A stretch of 64,000 nt of DNA, from contig VWZW01000833.1 in the NCBI GenBank assembly GCA_013397115.1, positions 485,921 to 549,920 of the forward strand, written 5' to 3'. The notes below the pieces were generated by a model, which was not told where the DNA came from, made no database searches, and saw only the letters and a list, made by a program, of their open reading frames with translations. Positions 1 to 13,685 of this stretch are shown here, piece after piece; position 1 is the first letter of the stretch, and each line of letters starts with the position of its first letter. The position numbers were made by a program, and so were the translations under genes. The DNA is from Edolisoma coerulescens. Lineage: Eukaryota > Chordata > Aves > Passeriformes > Campephagidae.

Positions 1-3000
1 AAACACAGAGCTTGTGAATGCATGTCAGCTGTTAACAAGTGGTTTTTAGTACGTTCTTGGCTTTGCTGTATCTAGTGCCTGCTTTGTGCTGAGTTTCCCT
101 CTTCTGTTTCCTTCCAAGCAGCACAATTGCCAGTAGATAAGGCAGTGTGGCTGCTTCCACAAGTGTGGAGGTCTCTGGACAAAGGTGCTGCTTCACTTCT
201 TCCTTTCTGGGTTTGTTTTACTTTAGAAGCACAGGTTAGACTTAGTTATTTCCCTGGATCGTTTCCTTTTACTTCCTCAGTGTTCCTCTTCTGACCTGCA
301 TGTCTCGTTCTGTATTGCTGTGGCTCTGAAGAGGAAAACTGAAGAGTCCAGATGAGTTGAACAGAAATTTACGGTTCTAACCGAGTAGTGAAATACCATT
401 TACGACAATTGGTGATAGTCACTGTTCACAGCCGAGCCCCTTATTAAACAAAGGGGGGCAGCTGCCCTTTCCCATGGGTTGCCAGGAAGGATCAATTTAA
501 TGAATGCCTTGCCTGACAAGCCTGGTGAATAGCTGGTGGAATCAGTATGGATTAAGCCTCTGCCAGCAGCCTCTTTCTGCTGGCTCTTGACTTCCAAATG
601 GTGTGATGCTACTACACCTCTGAGCTCAAGGTTAGTGCTGCAAAGCTGTGCCTGTTTGAGCACAACTGCTCACTGGCTCTTTCTGCTTACTTTTTTTGGG
701 TTTTACGTGTTTGGTAAATTTTTAAATGAAGTTTCTACAAATAAAATTGAATTTTTTATTTTTGTTGAAGGAGTGTATACTTTGCCATGCAGTATTTGAT
801 TGTTACTATCCCCTGTATTTCTTTGCCCAGTGGGGTACAGTTTTAGCACCTCAGCTTTCAGAATACTTTGAAAATGGGCAGATTAGAAATCTTTCTGCTA
901 TAGATTCTCATGTAGAAGTTTGGGTAAAAAGCATCTCTTGTTGCTCTCTTCACTTGAAATGTTTCTTGACAGTGTTGTGTGGGAGAAGGGAGGGGAGGCT
1001 AAAGCAAAACGAGAAATCATTAATGTTTAAAACCAAAACCTGGTTCTACCACACTGAAGTGTGGACATGTCCAGTGTATGGGAAAAGCTTGGGCCCCTAT
1101 TGCCAGTGCTGAGAGCCTTCAGATAAACCAGTCAGCATCCCAGAGTACTTACAAGAGGAGGTTGGAAGCATGGCTGCCCCACTACCAGCACCACTGCTAG
1201 TGATGAATTTCTTCCCTACGGTTCCCATTGTAAGTCAGAGTCCCAGCAATTTATAGAACTACTCTTTCCTTCTTTCTGCCTTTCCCTTAATCTGCTTCTG
1301 AGATAAGAACCATTTGTCTAACACTAATACTTAATTTTAAGACAGACATGCATTTGTGTGGTTGTATTCCAAACCAATAATTGATCTATTTACATCTTCA
1401 ATGTGGAAAAGATTTTAAGAACAAATTCCCATATAAAAACTCACTTCTAGTCAAGACAGTTGACTTTTAAATGTAAAAACAAAGGAAAAAAAAAAGGAAT
1501 TCCAAACACTTAACACATTCTGCTTCATAACAAAATAAATTTATGGATATGGTATTTTGTGAATGATCTTTTAAATAAAAGAAAACATTAAGTAATACTT
1601 AACATGGGTCTTTATTGAGTCTACTCTACCATGTTTTTCCCCCCCTCAGTTTTCAAATACTGTGTTAATTTGTCCTAGAGCCATTCTGATACAAAATAAA
1701 GGGGGGAAGAGAAAAAGATAAGGGGAGGAATCTAATCTAAAGAGTGCTGGAACAGTGAAGTAAAAATTGTTTATGGGTGGAAATGAGCCCAACTTCTTTG
1801 TCCTGTGACTTCAGTGTCACTTGAGTGCATTGCTAAGGCTGCCAGGTGGGATTTGGAATTCCTGCAGCTTGCAGGTCTTGCAGCTGATCAGGCTTTGCTC
1901 CTCCAGATGGGTGCTGCTGCCCTGTGCCCAGCGCTGGGCAGGATCTGTCCTTCCAGTGTGAGTTCTGAGCAGTGTCATGAGACAGTAAATGGATCGGCTA
2001 CTGCTGTTTTGCCCACTTCCTCCAAACTTTTCCAACTGACCCGTTTCCCACTAGGCATAATGGTTAAGGATGCTGTTGCCCTGTGGCTTTGAAGTGTATG
2101 CTTACTGCAGGGTAAGTTGAAAGCGGTAGAGCCATGTTATTACTGAGGAAATGAGCTCTGAGCTCCCTGCTGGTTTTACTGCTTTCCATAGCCTGAAAGG
2201 ATGGGAAACGTTCCTGCTTTCAGCTACTCAGTCCACCCTCTCTTTAGACCTCCTCTTCCCACAGCTTGAGCAGAGTGCCAGTCCTGCTCTGGAGCCAGTG
2301 CTGGAGCTGTGTGTGCCAGCACCTGGCTGTCCTGCCTGTTAGCCTGAGGAGTGTGGAAGAGCAGGGCTGGTTGAGAGTTGGTCCCCTGCAGCTCTTGCCG
2401 CAGCTTACCCACAGCTGCCCTGTCAAACTGGTGCTGCTGGAAGCAGGGATTTCATCACTGCACAGAGAAAAGGAACCCTGATGAGTGAGAGAGGTGGCAA
2501 ATGGCTCGTCGTAGTTCTAGATGTCTTTTTCTGTACCTGCTAATACTGGTTTGGTCAAGGGTTTCCCACTAGTGAATGCAGCCTGATCCCAAAATCATTG
2601 TGTCATCTTTTTATTTTTTTTTTTTTAGTGTTTTTTCATATGCAAACATTCATCCATTGCCTGGTTTCTTTGAAGCATTCCACACTGTGCTTCCCTTGTG
2701 GCTCAGGGTCAGACTCTTCCAGTCCTTTTTCTTTCCCTCCTTCAAAAATTTAGTGGATGAACATTTTCCTGTACAGAAGCTTATCAACCAGCTTGTGTCA
2801 ACAGTTGACACAACTATATTTAATAAATGGATACGGCATTTTAAGTTTTGTAGGAAGAAGCAATATTATTTTCTTCCCATCCCACCAGGAAAGGCAGTTG
2901 AGGTTTAACCTGTGATGCTTAACTTCACCTGCAGCTTAAAGCTAAGCCTCGCATGGCAAAGCCCAGACTGAGGAGGTCCCAGCAGTGTAGCAACTGGATC

Positions 3001-5455
3001 ATTCACTTTGTGGCTATTCATATTCTCACTGAGTTATTTCTGGTAGCTGTGCAGAGCTTTCTTGCAGCTTAAACTTAGAAAAATAAAAACTGAAGGCAGG
3101 AAGGCACCAGCCAGGTTTTGGAACTGAAACCAAGTTTGCTTTGCTACAGTAGGAAGTGCTTTGCTGTGTTACTCCAGTTTGGTTGCAGCTGGGGAAGCTG
3201 GGAGTCTGGAAGAGCTGGTGAACACTGCACCAGTGAATAGTAGCATTTAATGTGCTGCAAAACTCTGCTGTCAACCACCAAACAGTAATCCCCACTGAAT
3301 TCCTGAGTCCAGGAATGCCCCTGGGAGAGCTCATCCCAGCACCCAGTGCTGGCACGGGTGTGTTGCCGACTCGCTGGCCTGTGCGAGCCTGGAGCAACTT
3401 CTGAGGGGGCTCTTTGTGCTTGTGGCCATCAAGGTTGTTCTGATGGCTGAAGATAGAGGTGGAGGAGTGTTCATACACTCAAATAACGGGTTGGTGATGG
3501 TAGAGTCATCTTAAATTCATGCCCTCGAGTATGGCTTACTGGCCTTCCTAAAGCAGCAACAGCTTTGCTCACATGCTGAGATGTGCTGCCACTACTCAGA
3601 GTCTCCAGTGCTGGCCATGAATTTCTGAAGTTCTGCAGGTGTCCCAGGGCTGATGATGATTGTGGCCAACCTTACTGTCCCAGGGCAGTTTTGGATGATA
3701 CTGATATTTTTAATTTATGTCATGAATACTGTTACAGTTTCAATCCTGACTTTAGTACATAGTCTAGTAGGAGCATTTGCTACCTGTATTGTCTTCAGAA
3801 AAGATGATAAAACTGTGAGAATTTTAGAGCAAATCCTTAAATATTGCAACCCTTCCTCTTTGTAGGAAAGATTTAACATTAAAGCCAGCAGATTTTGGAA
3901 TGTATGTGCAGCCCCTTCAACCAGAGCGCTGGCATGTTGTGGCTTGCAGAGCAGTCCTTGTCCTGCTACTTTGGACAAATCTGCTTTGAGTGACTGCTGG
4001 AATCCCCCTGTTCCCCTGGGTGTGTTTTGGACACCAGCTCTGTGTGTCATGGTGGCTCCAAGGCACAGTCACAGGTTTTCTGTTCCGACCCCATTCCTTC
4101 TCTGTGCGCAGAACCCGTCTCGTGGTTATTCGCACTCACAGCAAGAGCGCGAGCAAGGAGCTGTTAACATTGAGCATCTTGAAAACTGTGTTAAGTTTAT
4201 GTTTTACCTTCTGATGGTTTCTGTGTTTCACTACAAGTGGAGTGTGAAGGCTCTGAAGGAAAGGGACCGCTCACCTATTCCAGCATATTCTAGTGTAGAA
4301 TCAGTTACCTTTGTACTTCTCAAAGGCTTCCCTGGGACGGATTCTTGGGATGCAATTTAGTTGGTGTTGCTTGTGTTAAATTTTTAGAAAAGGGATTTTC
4401 TGTGACTGAAAAGGAATTTGATTTCCAGCTAAGAGTGGAATTTTCTCATCCAGTAGTTGACTCCCTCCTCTTAAATGCCACTTACCCACTGCAGGAACGA
4501 AGTATATTAAAAGTGGCAGAGGGATATCTTTTATTTGGTGTATACATTTTATTTAGATAATCTGTAATTTATTCTGTTGTTCGTGATAGCACTTGCTACA
4601 GCAGTATTAAACCAAACTGAATAGAGGCACTTAGGATGGTGTAATCATATTTTTGACCCTGCTTGCTGAAAGGCTTTAATCCTTCAGTGCCAGACCCTTG
4701 ACTCTCAAGCCTGATGCACATTAGTAATAGCAATACCTTGATGACATTATATGTTCAGTTCCTCTCCTGTGCATTAGGGCCTGCAGGGAAGCTCTGCTCT
4801 TCTCCTGTGTCTGCTCACAGGAACCCGAGATGGACACAAGACACGAGCCATTAGGTTCTGGTGGCGCATGCGGTGTCTTGGTGCGCACATGGAGTCAGCG
4901 TTATTAGGTCTGAAATTGTGTTCCTCATCTTACTGTACCTGTTTGAGTGACTAAATCTAAAGCATTTTCTGGTTCCCTTTTCCATTGCGGCAGCGACTCT
5001 GTTCCGTGACATAACCTGCTCAACAGCAGGTTCAGTGTGACATCAGCTTCCCTCATTTCTGTCCCCTCTGCAGCAAAGTAGATCCAAGGGCTTTGAGGAC
5101 TTTCAAGCGCTGTTACAGGAACAACCCTCTTACCTGTGTGCTCACCAATTCCTGTGTAAAGCTCTAGAGTATCCCAGGGTTGATGTTTTTGGGATGTTAT
5201 TGCTGGGAATGTTGCCACCACCTTTTTGCCCAGTAGGTTTCAGCCAGGTTAGTGTTCCCTGTGGTCAGGATTTGCTTCCTACCATGAGATTGTTTTGTTC
5301 ATGTCACCGTGCTCCCAAGATCTGCTCTTTCTTTTAAATAAACCAAAAACTCACAAAGTACCTCTATAAACCCCAGCAAAATCTGTACTGTAATGAATAT
5401 GTATAATTTGTATTGCTGTATAAAAATTCGAATAAAAGCATTCAAACCTTCTAGG
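1..5455 (+). other. non-coding stretch, probable 3' UTR/downstream flank of upstream gene (EIF4H by synteny)
   Basis: No exon with recognisable protein similarity is visible on either strand, and the open frames here are short and lack family signatures. The stretch is AT-rich with several AATAAA hexamers (for example near 1572, 1690 and 2818). It ends in a compact block resembling a vertebrate mRNA 3' end, with AATAAA near 5431. In mammals the gene immediately upstream of LAT2, on the same strand, is EIF4H, so an EIF4H 3' UTR or flank is the natural guess. That is inference: the EIF4H coding exons are not in the window and I cannot align the UTR. Confidence 0.35.
5431..5440 (+). terminator. 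candidate poly(A) signal (3' end of upstream gene)
   Basis: An AATAAA hexamer sits in an AT-rich block (TATAATTTGTATTGCTGTA followed by AATAAAAGC) and is followed about 20 bases later by a T/G-rich stretch (TTCTAGGTTTTTGTC). This is the classic layout of a cleavage site. Assignment to EIF4H rests only on conserved gene order. Confidence 0.45.
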
Positions 5456-5997
5456 TTTTTGTCTTCAAATTTAAGAATTACTGTGTCTACACTGATGAAC
5501 TCAGCAGGATAAGAACGGGAAGCTTTGTGGCCATCGGGATGTTTGGGATTAGTCTTTGCAAAGTTTACTTGGCCAAAGTTTTGTGAAGCACCCAGGGATA
5601 TTGGCTGTGAGATGACTTTCCACTGGGTGGTAGCAGCATTTATTTTCCTTCAGCAGGAACGGAGCCACTTTCAGTTTCAGCTCAGAGAGATCTGACATGC
5701 AGCTGGGGCAGGGGAGGAGGCAGCACTTCCCCTTTGCCTGGGGAAAGGTTCATTCCTCTATGGCAGAGAGAAAAGCCGTTTCTAGGTGTATACAAAACTA
5801 TCCAGCACTACTTCAGCACATCAGAAAATTTCCTCTGAGATGTGGCAGCTTGCGTTAAAGCTGCCATGAAAATGTTGCTAAACAAATGGAATGCATTGTA
5901 ATCCCAATTAGTGGTTGGCATGAGACACGTGCTCATTCTGTCTCAAAGCAAGAGGGGCTTGATGCCGGTGCACAGCAATGCTCGACTCGCAAAGCTG

Positions 5998-6061
5998 GTG
6001 AGCTTGGAACCTGTTGGAGCTCGGAAAATGCGTGAACGTGAGCTTGGAGCATGTTGGAGCT
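5998..6061 (+). repeat. two-copy imperfect tandem repeat, 40-bp period
   Basis: A 24-base segment starting GTGAGCTTGGA at 5998-6021 recurs at 6038-6061 with two differences (GTGAGCTTGGAACC against GTGAGCTTGGAGCA), both ending TGTTGGAGCT. It looks like a small local duplication of no known function. Confidence 0.6.
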
Positions 6062-9000
6062 TTCTCAAACCTTCCAGCATTGGATGTGTTTGTGCAGAAG
6101 ATGAGATTTAGACAATGCCCTGTTTTCCAGTCCTTGTTCCACTGCTGATTTTTGATCAGTCACAACTCCTGATTCAAGCAAAGCCAGCTGGTCTTGGAGC
6201 AGCCCCACCTTTATCTGAAAGAATGTAAACCAGCCCTCAGGGCATTTGGCTTCCCAGGGCCCAGGTAAGCTGGGCAGAGTAGAAGATGGGTTCTAATGAG
6301 CTCTCTGGACCCAAGAGATCTCTCTGCAGCTTGTCAGCTTTGTATCAAAAGGTCAAAAAGTGGGTTAGGTTAGCTGGTGAACCTGCCTGAAGGAGTAGGA
6401 ACTATGTCTTTGTTATGGGGGGGAAACAAACCCAAGCTGAAATGGGTGAGCTTTGAAAAGAACATGAAAGGTGAAATTATACTGTGGTGTTTCCATAACT
6501 TATTGCAGTAGATAGTATTGTGCTGCTCCTGTGTCTTTGACCTTTTGTCAAATCATAAATGGTTTCTAGCAGCAGGTCTTGATGAGGCAGAGGGGTTACA
6601 GGAGGGAGAGGACAGACAAGGGTAGAGCTCAGTTTCCCAAGCTGGGTTTGGTGCCTGAGGGGTCATTGTGTGTGTGTTGGAGGGGGGTTGGTCTGGCCTC
6701 ACGAAGAGCAGAACCTGTGGCTGTTCTCAGAGTGAGGACTCGTCCTAAACCTTTACATCCAGCCCTTCTTAGGAGAAATGTGAAGGAGGGAGATAGGATC
6801 CACACAGAGGCATGTGCTGCTGCAGTAATTACCCTCTGATCAAGGTGGTTGGCCTCTCCAGAGGACTGATGCCTTTGAAGGGCACCACTCTGCCCAAGAG
6901 CTGTTATATCACACTGGAGTGACTCTGGTGCATTGCTCCTTGGGCACAAGAGCAGCTTCTGCCTGCTCTGAAGAGGCTGAGTGGTCCATCAGGGGACAGT
7001 TTTGGGACTAACACGAGGTGCAGCCCAAGCCAACCAGGGTAACGTCCACACCACAGCACTGAGTCATCTTTGAAGCTCTGAGACCCACCAGAGAACCTGT
7101 AAACAAATATGTGACACCTTTTTAGCAGTGGCTGTTCTGATGAAATTGATTTTGGGTACAACAGACAAACTTTAAATGTCTCCAGCATATTTAGAGTATC
7201 AGTTCTGCTATAAAGAACTCTTTTGCAAAACTTCTGTTGTCAGCTTATGTTTGAACCCGTAAAAACCCTGCTAGAAAGCTGTTAGTAAACTATGTAATCA
7301 CTAAAGACCCCTGCTAGAAATGCCAATTTTGTAACAACTCTTTTGGCAGTGAAAAAAACATTTCGCCTTTTGCAATGTCCTTTACACAGAGACCACCCAG
7401 AAACCATGTGAGCAATTAAAAGCTGACTCTGCCTCTTTTTATCTTTGGTTCAGATTATACTGATTTCAAGATAGGCTTCAGCACTCGGATTTTGTCTGGG
7501 AATGGCTCTGGAAGGTGCATTATTTTTGCATCTCAGGTTAGAATTGGAAGAGAGAAAGTCTATTTGCATGTACAGTGGTTAATATCTTATTGAAGTAACA
7601 TTTCCTCTGAAAGCTCGATAGCCAGATTTCATCCCAGAGTTGCAAAATTGCAACCCAGTTGGCTCCTTAATCATTTTTGTGATGAAGAGTCCCCTTCTCG
7701 CACAGAGAGCTGGGTGTAAGTGGCTCATTGTGGCACCTTCAGCGTGCCCTAATTTAAATATAACGAAATTTCCCTTTACTGAATAATTTACATGTAAGAG
7801 AGGCTTTGTAGAGCCTTAGTGAGAGCAGCATGAAACGTTTTGTTTACAGTTGTAACTTGTGAGCCCCGTGGCTCTTGCACTGTTGTTGCACAACTATACA
7901 TTTATGTGTGTGTGCAGACTTCCCTAGTGCTGGAGCAGGATCCCTCTTTCATGGACTGTGACAGGGCTTGCAGCCAGTAAATAAATTCCCTATTATTCAT
8001 GAACCCTCCTTATTCCATTCGAGCACCAAAAATTTTGAGGAATTACTTTTTTGAAGAATGCAGTGAAATTGTGCCTGCTGTGTGCAAACTGCCAATGCTG
8101 AAGCATATGAGCTGATTTTATTCTTACAGCGCTGGACAGGAGCTCCAGGTTTGGCCATTAGCAATGGTGACCTCGGGCTATTTGCTGCCTTTAAAACTTG
8201 TTACCATCTTTTCCATAAAAACTTAAAGAGGTCTTGCAGTTTGCTGTGCTTGCTTTAAGATTTTCCAGGCAGCACCTGCCACTTCCAGTGCGCAGTGTTA
8301 TTCCTGTGACGGCTCTTTGCTAAAAGGAAGCCTGAACTTTTTTGGGGCACCATCCCCATCTGAACCTCAAGAGAAGTGACCTCGGTGCTGTATGTGGTTC
8401 CATGCTGTCCGAGCCTCTTCCTCTCCCCACAGGGCCAAACTGACCCGAGTGGGTTTGTGCAGGCGCCGTCCCTCGGGGAGCCGCGAGGCGCTGCCCGGCC
8501 GGGTGGCGGATGTTGGGGTTAGTGATTCACAGGGGGACAGGAAACCAGCAACTGCTAACGAGCCCTGGAGGAACTGGCTCCAGCCCCAGCAGCTGTGACC
8601 CAGAGGTGCTGGAGGAGATGGGACACATCGGGGAGAGCGGCTGAGGCTGTGGGTAAGGTGGGTGAGGGAAGGAGGGATGGGGAAAGTGCCCGGAGGTGCT
8701 TGGGGCTCCTATGGGGACAGTGTCCCACTGAGCTCAGAGATCCCAGGTTAGACCTCGGTGACCTTTTAAAGAAGTTCAAGGTCATCCCTGTAAAACCTCT
8801 CTGAAAAGCACCACGGTGGATGTTCCCTCCTCACTGCTGCTCCTGGCCATCACCAGCTCCAAGGTGGGAATTACCAACTCTCTCTTCTCAGTGGCATTTA
8901 GACCCCTCTGGACCTGATATGAGTCCGTCCCACACAACCTGGATTGTCTGTTTTACAGTACTGTTCTTTACATCTCCTCATCCATCTGCTGATGGAAGTG

Positions 9001-11748
9001 TGGGTTTAATTACATTATTTCTGCATTCACATTTTCTAAAATATTCTGGAAGATTCAGTCTGTGCTGAATCCCTGCATGGTCCTTCTTCTGGCTCCTGCC
9101 TGTAGCTTCTGGGACTGCTTCAGCCCACGCTGCTCCCCCTCCAAAGCCCAGTCTTTAAAAATAGCTGATTCAAACGACACTTCCTGGGTTTTCCATCGAT
9201 TTCAGAGCTGACTGGCTTCATGGATATGAATGTATTTATTTTGCTGCATGTAAGTTCTTGAAATTGCTAATTCTAGATGGAAAGAGATCTGGTTATGCAT
9301 CAGTTTTCTCTTGTGTGATCAATGTTCAGTGTAATATGGGCCATGAGGCAGATAATTTAGCAGAAGAGGATTATTTTGGGATAATCTCGTGTGAGATTGG
9401 CTCATTTTCATGGTTCTGGAGTATGTAGTTACACAGGGGTTGCCTGTATTGCTAACATGGCATCTCCTGGGCTCCCAGTGGAAGTGAATGATGCTGTGAG
9501 GCTTCGATGCTGCCTGGAACAGGGAAGTTACAAATACAAGATATGTCTGTGAATTACCTTCTTGTGCTGCCATGCCTGTTGTGACTGGGGTTTTGCACTG
9601 TATTTTCCACCCAAGGTTTTTTAAAAGCATTTTCCAAAGTTATAATCAATGTGAAAGTTGGTTTATCAATTCTAATTTTCCCCTTTTATCATATGTTCTA
9701 CTGAAATGCATCTATTGGCATAAAAGCCTGATCTACCTGAAAAGCTGTAAAAACGCCAGACCTTAACGCTATGGCAGCAGCTTTCCTAAGGAGCCTGACA
9801 CTGGCATAAATCTGGTAGGAAATGAGACGTGCAGACCTCTGGAAAGGAGCTTTTTTGGAGGCTCAGTGCTGATCATTGAAGTGGTTCTAGCCACAGGAGC
9901 TTCCTTGGTCTGAGACTAATTTCTGAATTGATGGGACTTTCTGTGGCAATCTGTGCCACACAGGCAAACAGAAAGTGGAGTTGCTTTTCTTAGACATGTT
10001 AGAGACATTGAGTCAAGCTGAATATTGCATCTGTTCAACAAGTCAGTGTGCTGAATTTCATATGGTGAGTCTTTAAATACACTCTCCACTTCATATTTCA
10101 TACCAGTGACTCATCTTACCAGCCTGAACTAGAATTAATTTACTGCAAACTGGTGTAGGCCACAAAACTTTCTGGAGGGGAGAGAAGGTGACTGGTTTAT
10201 ATTTGCCTTTTGGGCATTTTTTGATGAATAGATAGAATACATAATACAAATATATGATTTTAGTCTTTATCTTGCAATGTAAACTCAGGCGTGGGCTTGA
10301 TGTCTGCCAAGGGCTAAAATGTCTTCAGCAGAAATTATCTCATGGAAAACCAGGCATTGCTGAGGCCACATCAACACATTCCTCACTCTCCTGGTTTCTC
10401 AGTAAAAGTTAAAGTTCACTTTAAGTGCTCTTGCAGGTTTTTTTTTAGTGAGCCTTGTGCCTCTTCTGCTGCTTTTGGGAAGTTCTTCCAGACTTTCCAT
10501 CCATTAGGAATTTTATTTCTAGCCTGTGCGTATCCAGTTTATATCCACACATTTTATAAGCCAGAATTGCCTTATTTCAATTCAAAAGTTTTTCTCACTT
10601 TGTTGTGCAGCTCTTGGACAGATGGACAGTGAGTGTCCATATCCTCTTACTCTCCATTTCAGTGGAATTAAAAGCAGGAGACCTTTTAGTCTTCCTGGAC
10701 AAAACCACCTCTTCTTCCTTTGGATCTTCGTTGTGAGCCTTGTTACTGGGGTGAATCCTTAAATTAGGACTGACAAGACCTGGCACAGAGTGGATAAGCT
10801 TTTGCAAGTTCATTAATTCTTCCAAAACTTTTTTAGTAAGAAAAAGGCCTGTCTCCTTGATTGCTAAAAATATCTGAGGCCAGAGAAGGAGCAGCCCCTG
10901 TTTGGGAAGTCGAGCTTCCCGCTCTGAAGGAGACCACAGCTGTATCCAGACTCCAGTGTGTTGCTCTCCCAGGAACTGCTTGTCTGGAGCAGCTGCTCCT
11001 GGGGGATTTGCGGCATCATGGTGCTCAGGGAGTGCCACGGCCCCACTGGCTTCCTCAGCACTAAAGGGGAAAAACAGGCAAAAGGAGAAGAGAGAAGTGT
11101 ATGAACAGAACGAGGCATTGCGACACTATCCGAGTGTCACTCCTAACTAGATGGGAACCTGTTTTCTCCCCGAGCTTGGGTTTAGCGTCTTGAAAGCAGG
11201 GCTGGCCATGCCTGAACTCCACGTGTCCTTCTGTGCTGAGACCCCCATGGCTCAAGTCTATTTGTTCTCCTCTCCAACTCCCCGAGGCAGAGCGCAGGGA
11301 AGCACGTTCAGCCTTCCAAATATTTTATTTATATCCTGCCAGCCGTAAGTGCTTCCAGCCTTCTGTTTTTCATAAATCTGTTCATCACCTCCTTCTGTCA
11401 TCTCCTTACCAGAGTAGGGCTTGTACCAAAAGAAAGGATTTTCCATGGATTTGGGTATTTGGGGAGCACAAATGATCTCGGGGCTGATGGTGTGTGTGTG
11501 ATTTGGGGGCATTCTTGGGGGATAAAGCTGTGATGGGGTGGGACACACCATATCCTGTTCATCAGCCCCTCAAATAACCACTTTTTGTGTCCCTGGTGAG
11601 TGGGGTCTCAGGAGCAGCCAGGTTTTGCTGCCTCACTGCCCATGACTGAAATAAAATTGGTTCTGGAAGGGAGAAGGTAGCCTGCCATGCAATGGGACAA
11701 ACTAGGTCAGTGTTGTCAGGTGCCTTCAGCTCTGCCTTGCCTTCACTT

Positions 11749-11790
11749 TAAAGAAAAAAAGAGAGGGGGAAAAAAAAAGAAAAAAAAGCC
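11749..11790 (+). repeat. A-rich/purine low-complexity tract
   Basis: About 40 bases of nearly pure A and G, with several runs of 7-9 A. It is low complexity, and could be the decayed tail of a retroposon, but no element body can be recognised upstream. Confidence 0.6.
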
Positions 11791-13582
11791 AGAAAACCCA
11801 CAAACAAAGCAGCAGCATTTCAGCCCTTTGTATTTTGGTCCCCTGCACTGGGCCAACTTCCCTCAGCTGCCTCTTGGAGATGCTTTAGAGATTATCCACA
11901 GCTCATGATTTCCATGGGGGATGCTGAGCAAAGGAAAAATGATGGGAGAAACCAAAGGATTTTGACTGGGCTCTCTTGGGTTCTGGTCCTGCACCTCTGG
12001 GGTGGGTGCATGGAGGTCTAGGCACTTAAATTTCAAACAACTTGTCTCATCTTCTCCAGAAAGTGCTGCAAAAATCTGTGCAGGGAAAGAGCGGCCTCTA
12101 GGGGGTCGATAAAGGGCAAAGCAATGGTGGAGCAAATGCTGATAGCTGCCAGGTCTTGGAGAGCCCAGGGAACCTGGAACATAGTAGGAATAAGCCCAGT
12201 TTGTTCCCAAGCGAAGGGTGGTCTCAAAGCCTCATTGAGGTCACTTCTGGGCAGCCAGATGGTGTTTGGGAACCACTGAGAGGATGCTAACACCAAACCC
12301 CTTCAGCTATTGCTCCCTGCTTTGCTCAAGGTCTGTCTTGAGTGGAAATGAGGGACTTTCCTTCCTCTCCCTTCCCTGCCCCATGCTGATCTACACCATG
12401 ATTATTTTCACCATGCCCTGATAATTAGGACCTTGGCACAGGACTGAAACTTCAATGACAAACTGGACCACAAACCTCCCACCAACAAGCTCAGCTGCTG
12501 TCCCAAGTACCTGGCAGGGACAGGAGGATGTTGCTCAGCCCCCACGGGCTCAGCTGCCATGGAAGGCTTTGGGTTTTCTCCGACGTGACCAGCCTGTCAG
12601 AGCAACTTCCAAACCTCTGCGGAGTTTGGGCAGAGAAATGTTGTTTATTCCACTTTAATCAAGCAGAGTCAGAATGTGCTGAGCAGGGCAGAATCAAGCT
12701 GCTGCTTTCTATTGTCTGCTACTGGCATTTGTTTCATTATTTTGAATTATTTTAATTATCAATTGCTATAACATATCTTTCCTCCTCCATTCACCAGTAT
12801 AATCCAGGCTTAAGTTGTAATAAGAGAGGTTGAAGGTAGGCAGTAGGAAAGCTTCCTACCAGCCAGAGCGATGACGTACTGGCCTTTGGCACATTGAAAT
12901 GTCTCCATCCCTAGGGAAAAAAGTTTATTAAAAACACAAAATAAATTAAAATAATCTGTAACTAAAGAAAAACTGGCCCTGGGGAATAGGAATGGGCTAA
13001 ATGATCTGTCTCAGTGCCAGCAGGCTTCTTTCTGTGATATTTATAGGATGTTTTGTATTTTGAAGGAAGAAGTTGAAGCCAAATCCTGCTGATTGTTAAA
13101 AACTGTTAGCTGCTGTTTGTGGAAAAGCCTGTCATGGAAAGGAGGGGAAGAGCCAGTGGCTGAGCCAGCTCAATGCAGAAAAAGGCATGGGGAACTTAAC
13201 AGTGGAAGTCACTCTGAGCTGCAGGAAAGAGCCAGAGCATATTGTGCAAAGGTCTTGACCATTTAACTGTTGCTGAGTGCCTCCCTTTTGCCCTCTCTTC
13301 TAGATATTAAAAAAATTACTGTCTGCTGACAGTGTTTGGTGGCAGCAGTGTGGGTTTGGGGATTGGGAATGAGTAATTCGGAGCGGTGCAGGAAAGGGCA
13401 TTGCCTCTGCTGCCCCGTCATACAACCCCAAAGTCCCTTCTGCATCCTCAGCAGCCTCCCGGCTCCATGGGGGTGTGAGGGCAAACAGCACTTGGCTTTT
13501 TGGGGGTGAAAGTTCTCTGAGGGATGGCCTCATACCCCGTGTGCCCCCATAGCTCACGGGGACCCCTCGCCGTGTGTTTCAG

Positions 13583-13685
13583 GCTGGAGTTGGCTGGGCC
13601 ATGGTGCAGCCGGAGCTGTGGGCGGCTGCGGCGCTGATGCTGCTCGGGGCGGCCGTCAGCCTCTGCCTCAAGTGCCACCTCTCCG
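13583..13685 (+). CDS. LAT2: LAT2 exon with start codon (coding from 13601)
   Basis: A splice acceptor (TGTGTTTCAG) precedes 13583, so 13583-13600 is 5' UTR spliced to an unseen upstream exon. ATG at 13601 begins MVQPELWAAAALM. The exon encodes the ectodomain stub, the transmembrane helix and the CLKC motif. The donor is TCCG|GTAAGT after 13685, phase 1. Confidence 0.93.

Larger units (their letters stand above)
5456..13582. other. intergenic spacer / LAT2 upstream region
   Basis: No coding exon with recognisable similarity is seen. The stretch holds a 40-bp-period duplication at 5998-6061, a short GC-rich patch near 8440-8520 and an A-rich purine run at 11749-11790. The LAT2 exon starting at 13583 has a splice acceptor before its ATG, so at least one untranslated LAT2 exon must lie in or near this spacer. 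I cannot place it with confidence. Confidence 0.4.

Noticed and set aside
3653..3865. Hydrophobic 70-residue frame resembling a small membrane protein
   Set aside because: No family match, no splice context, and located in probable 3' UTR or flank; T-rich DNA often yields such frames.
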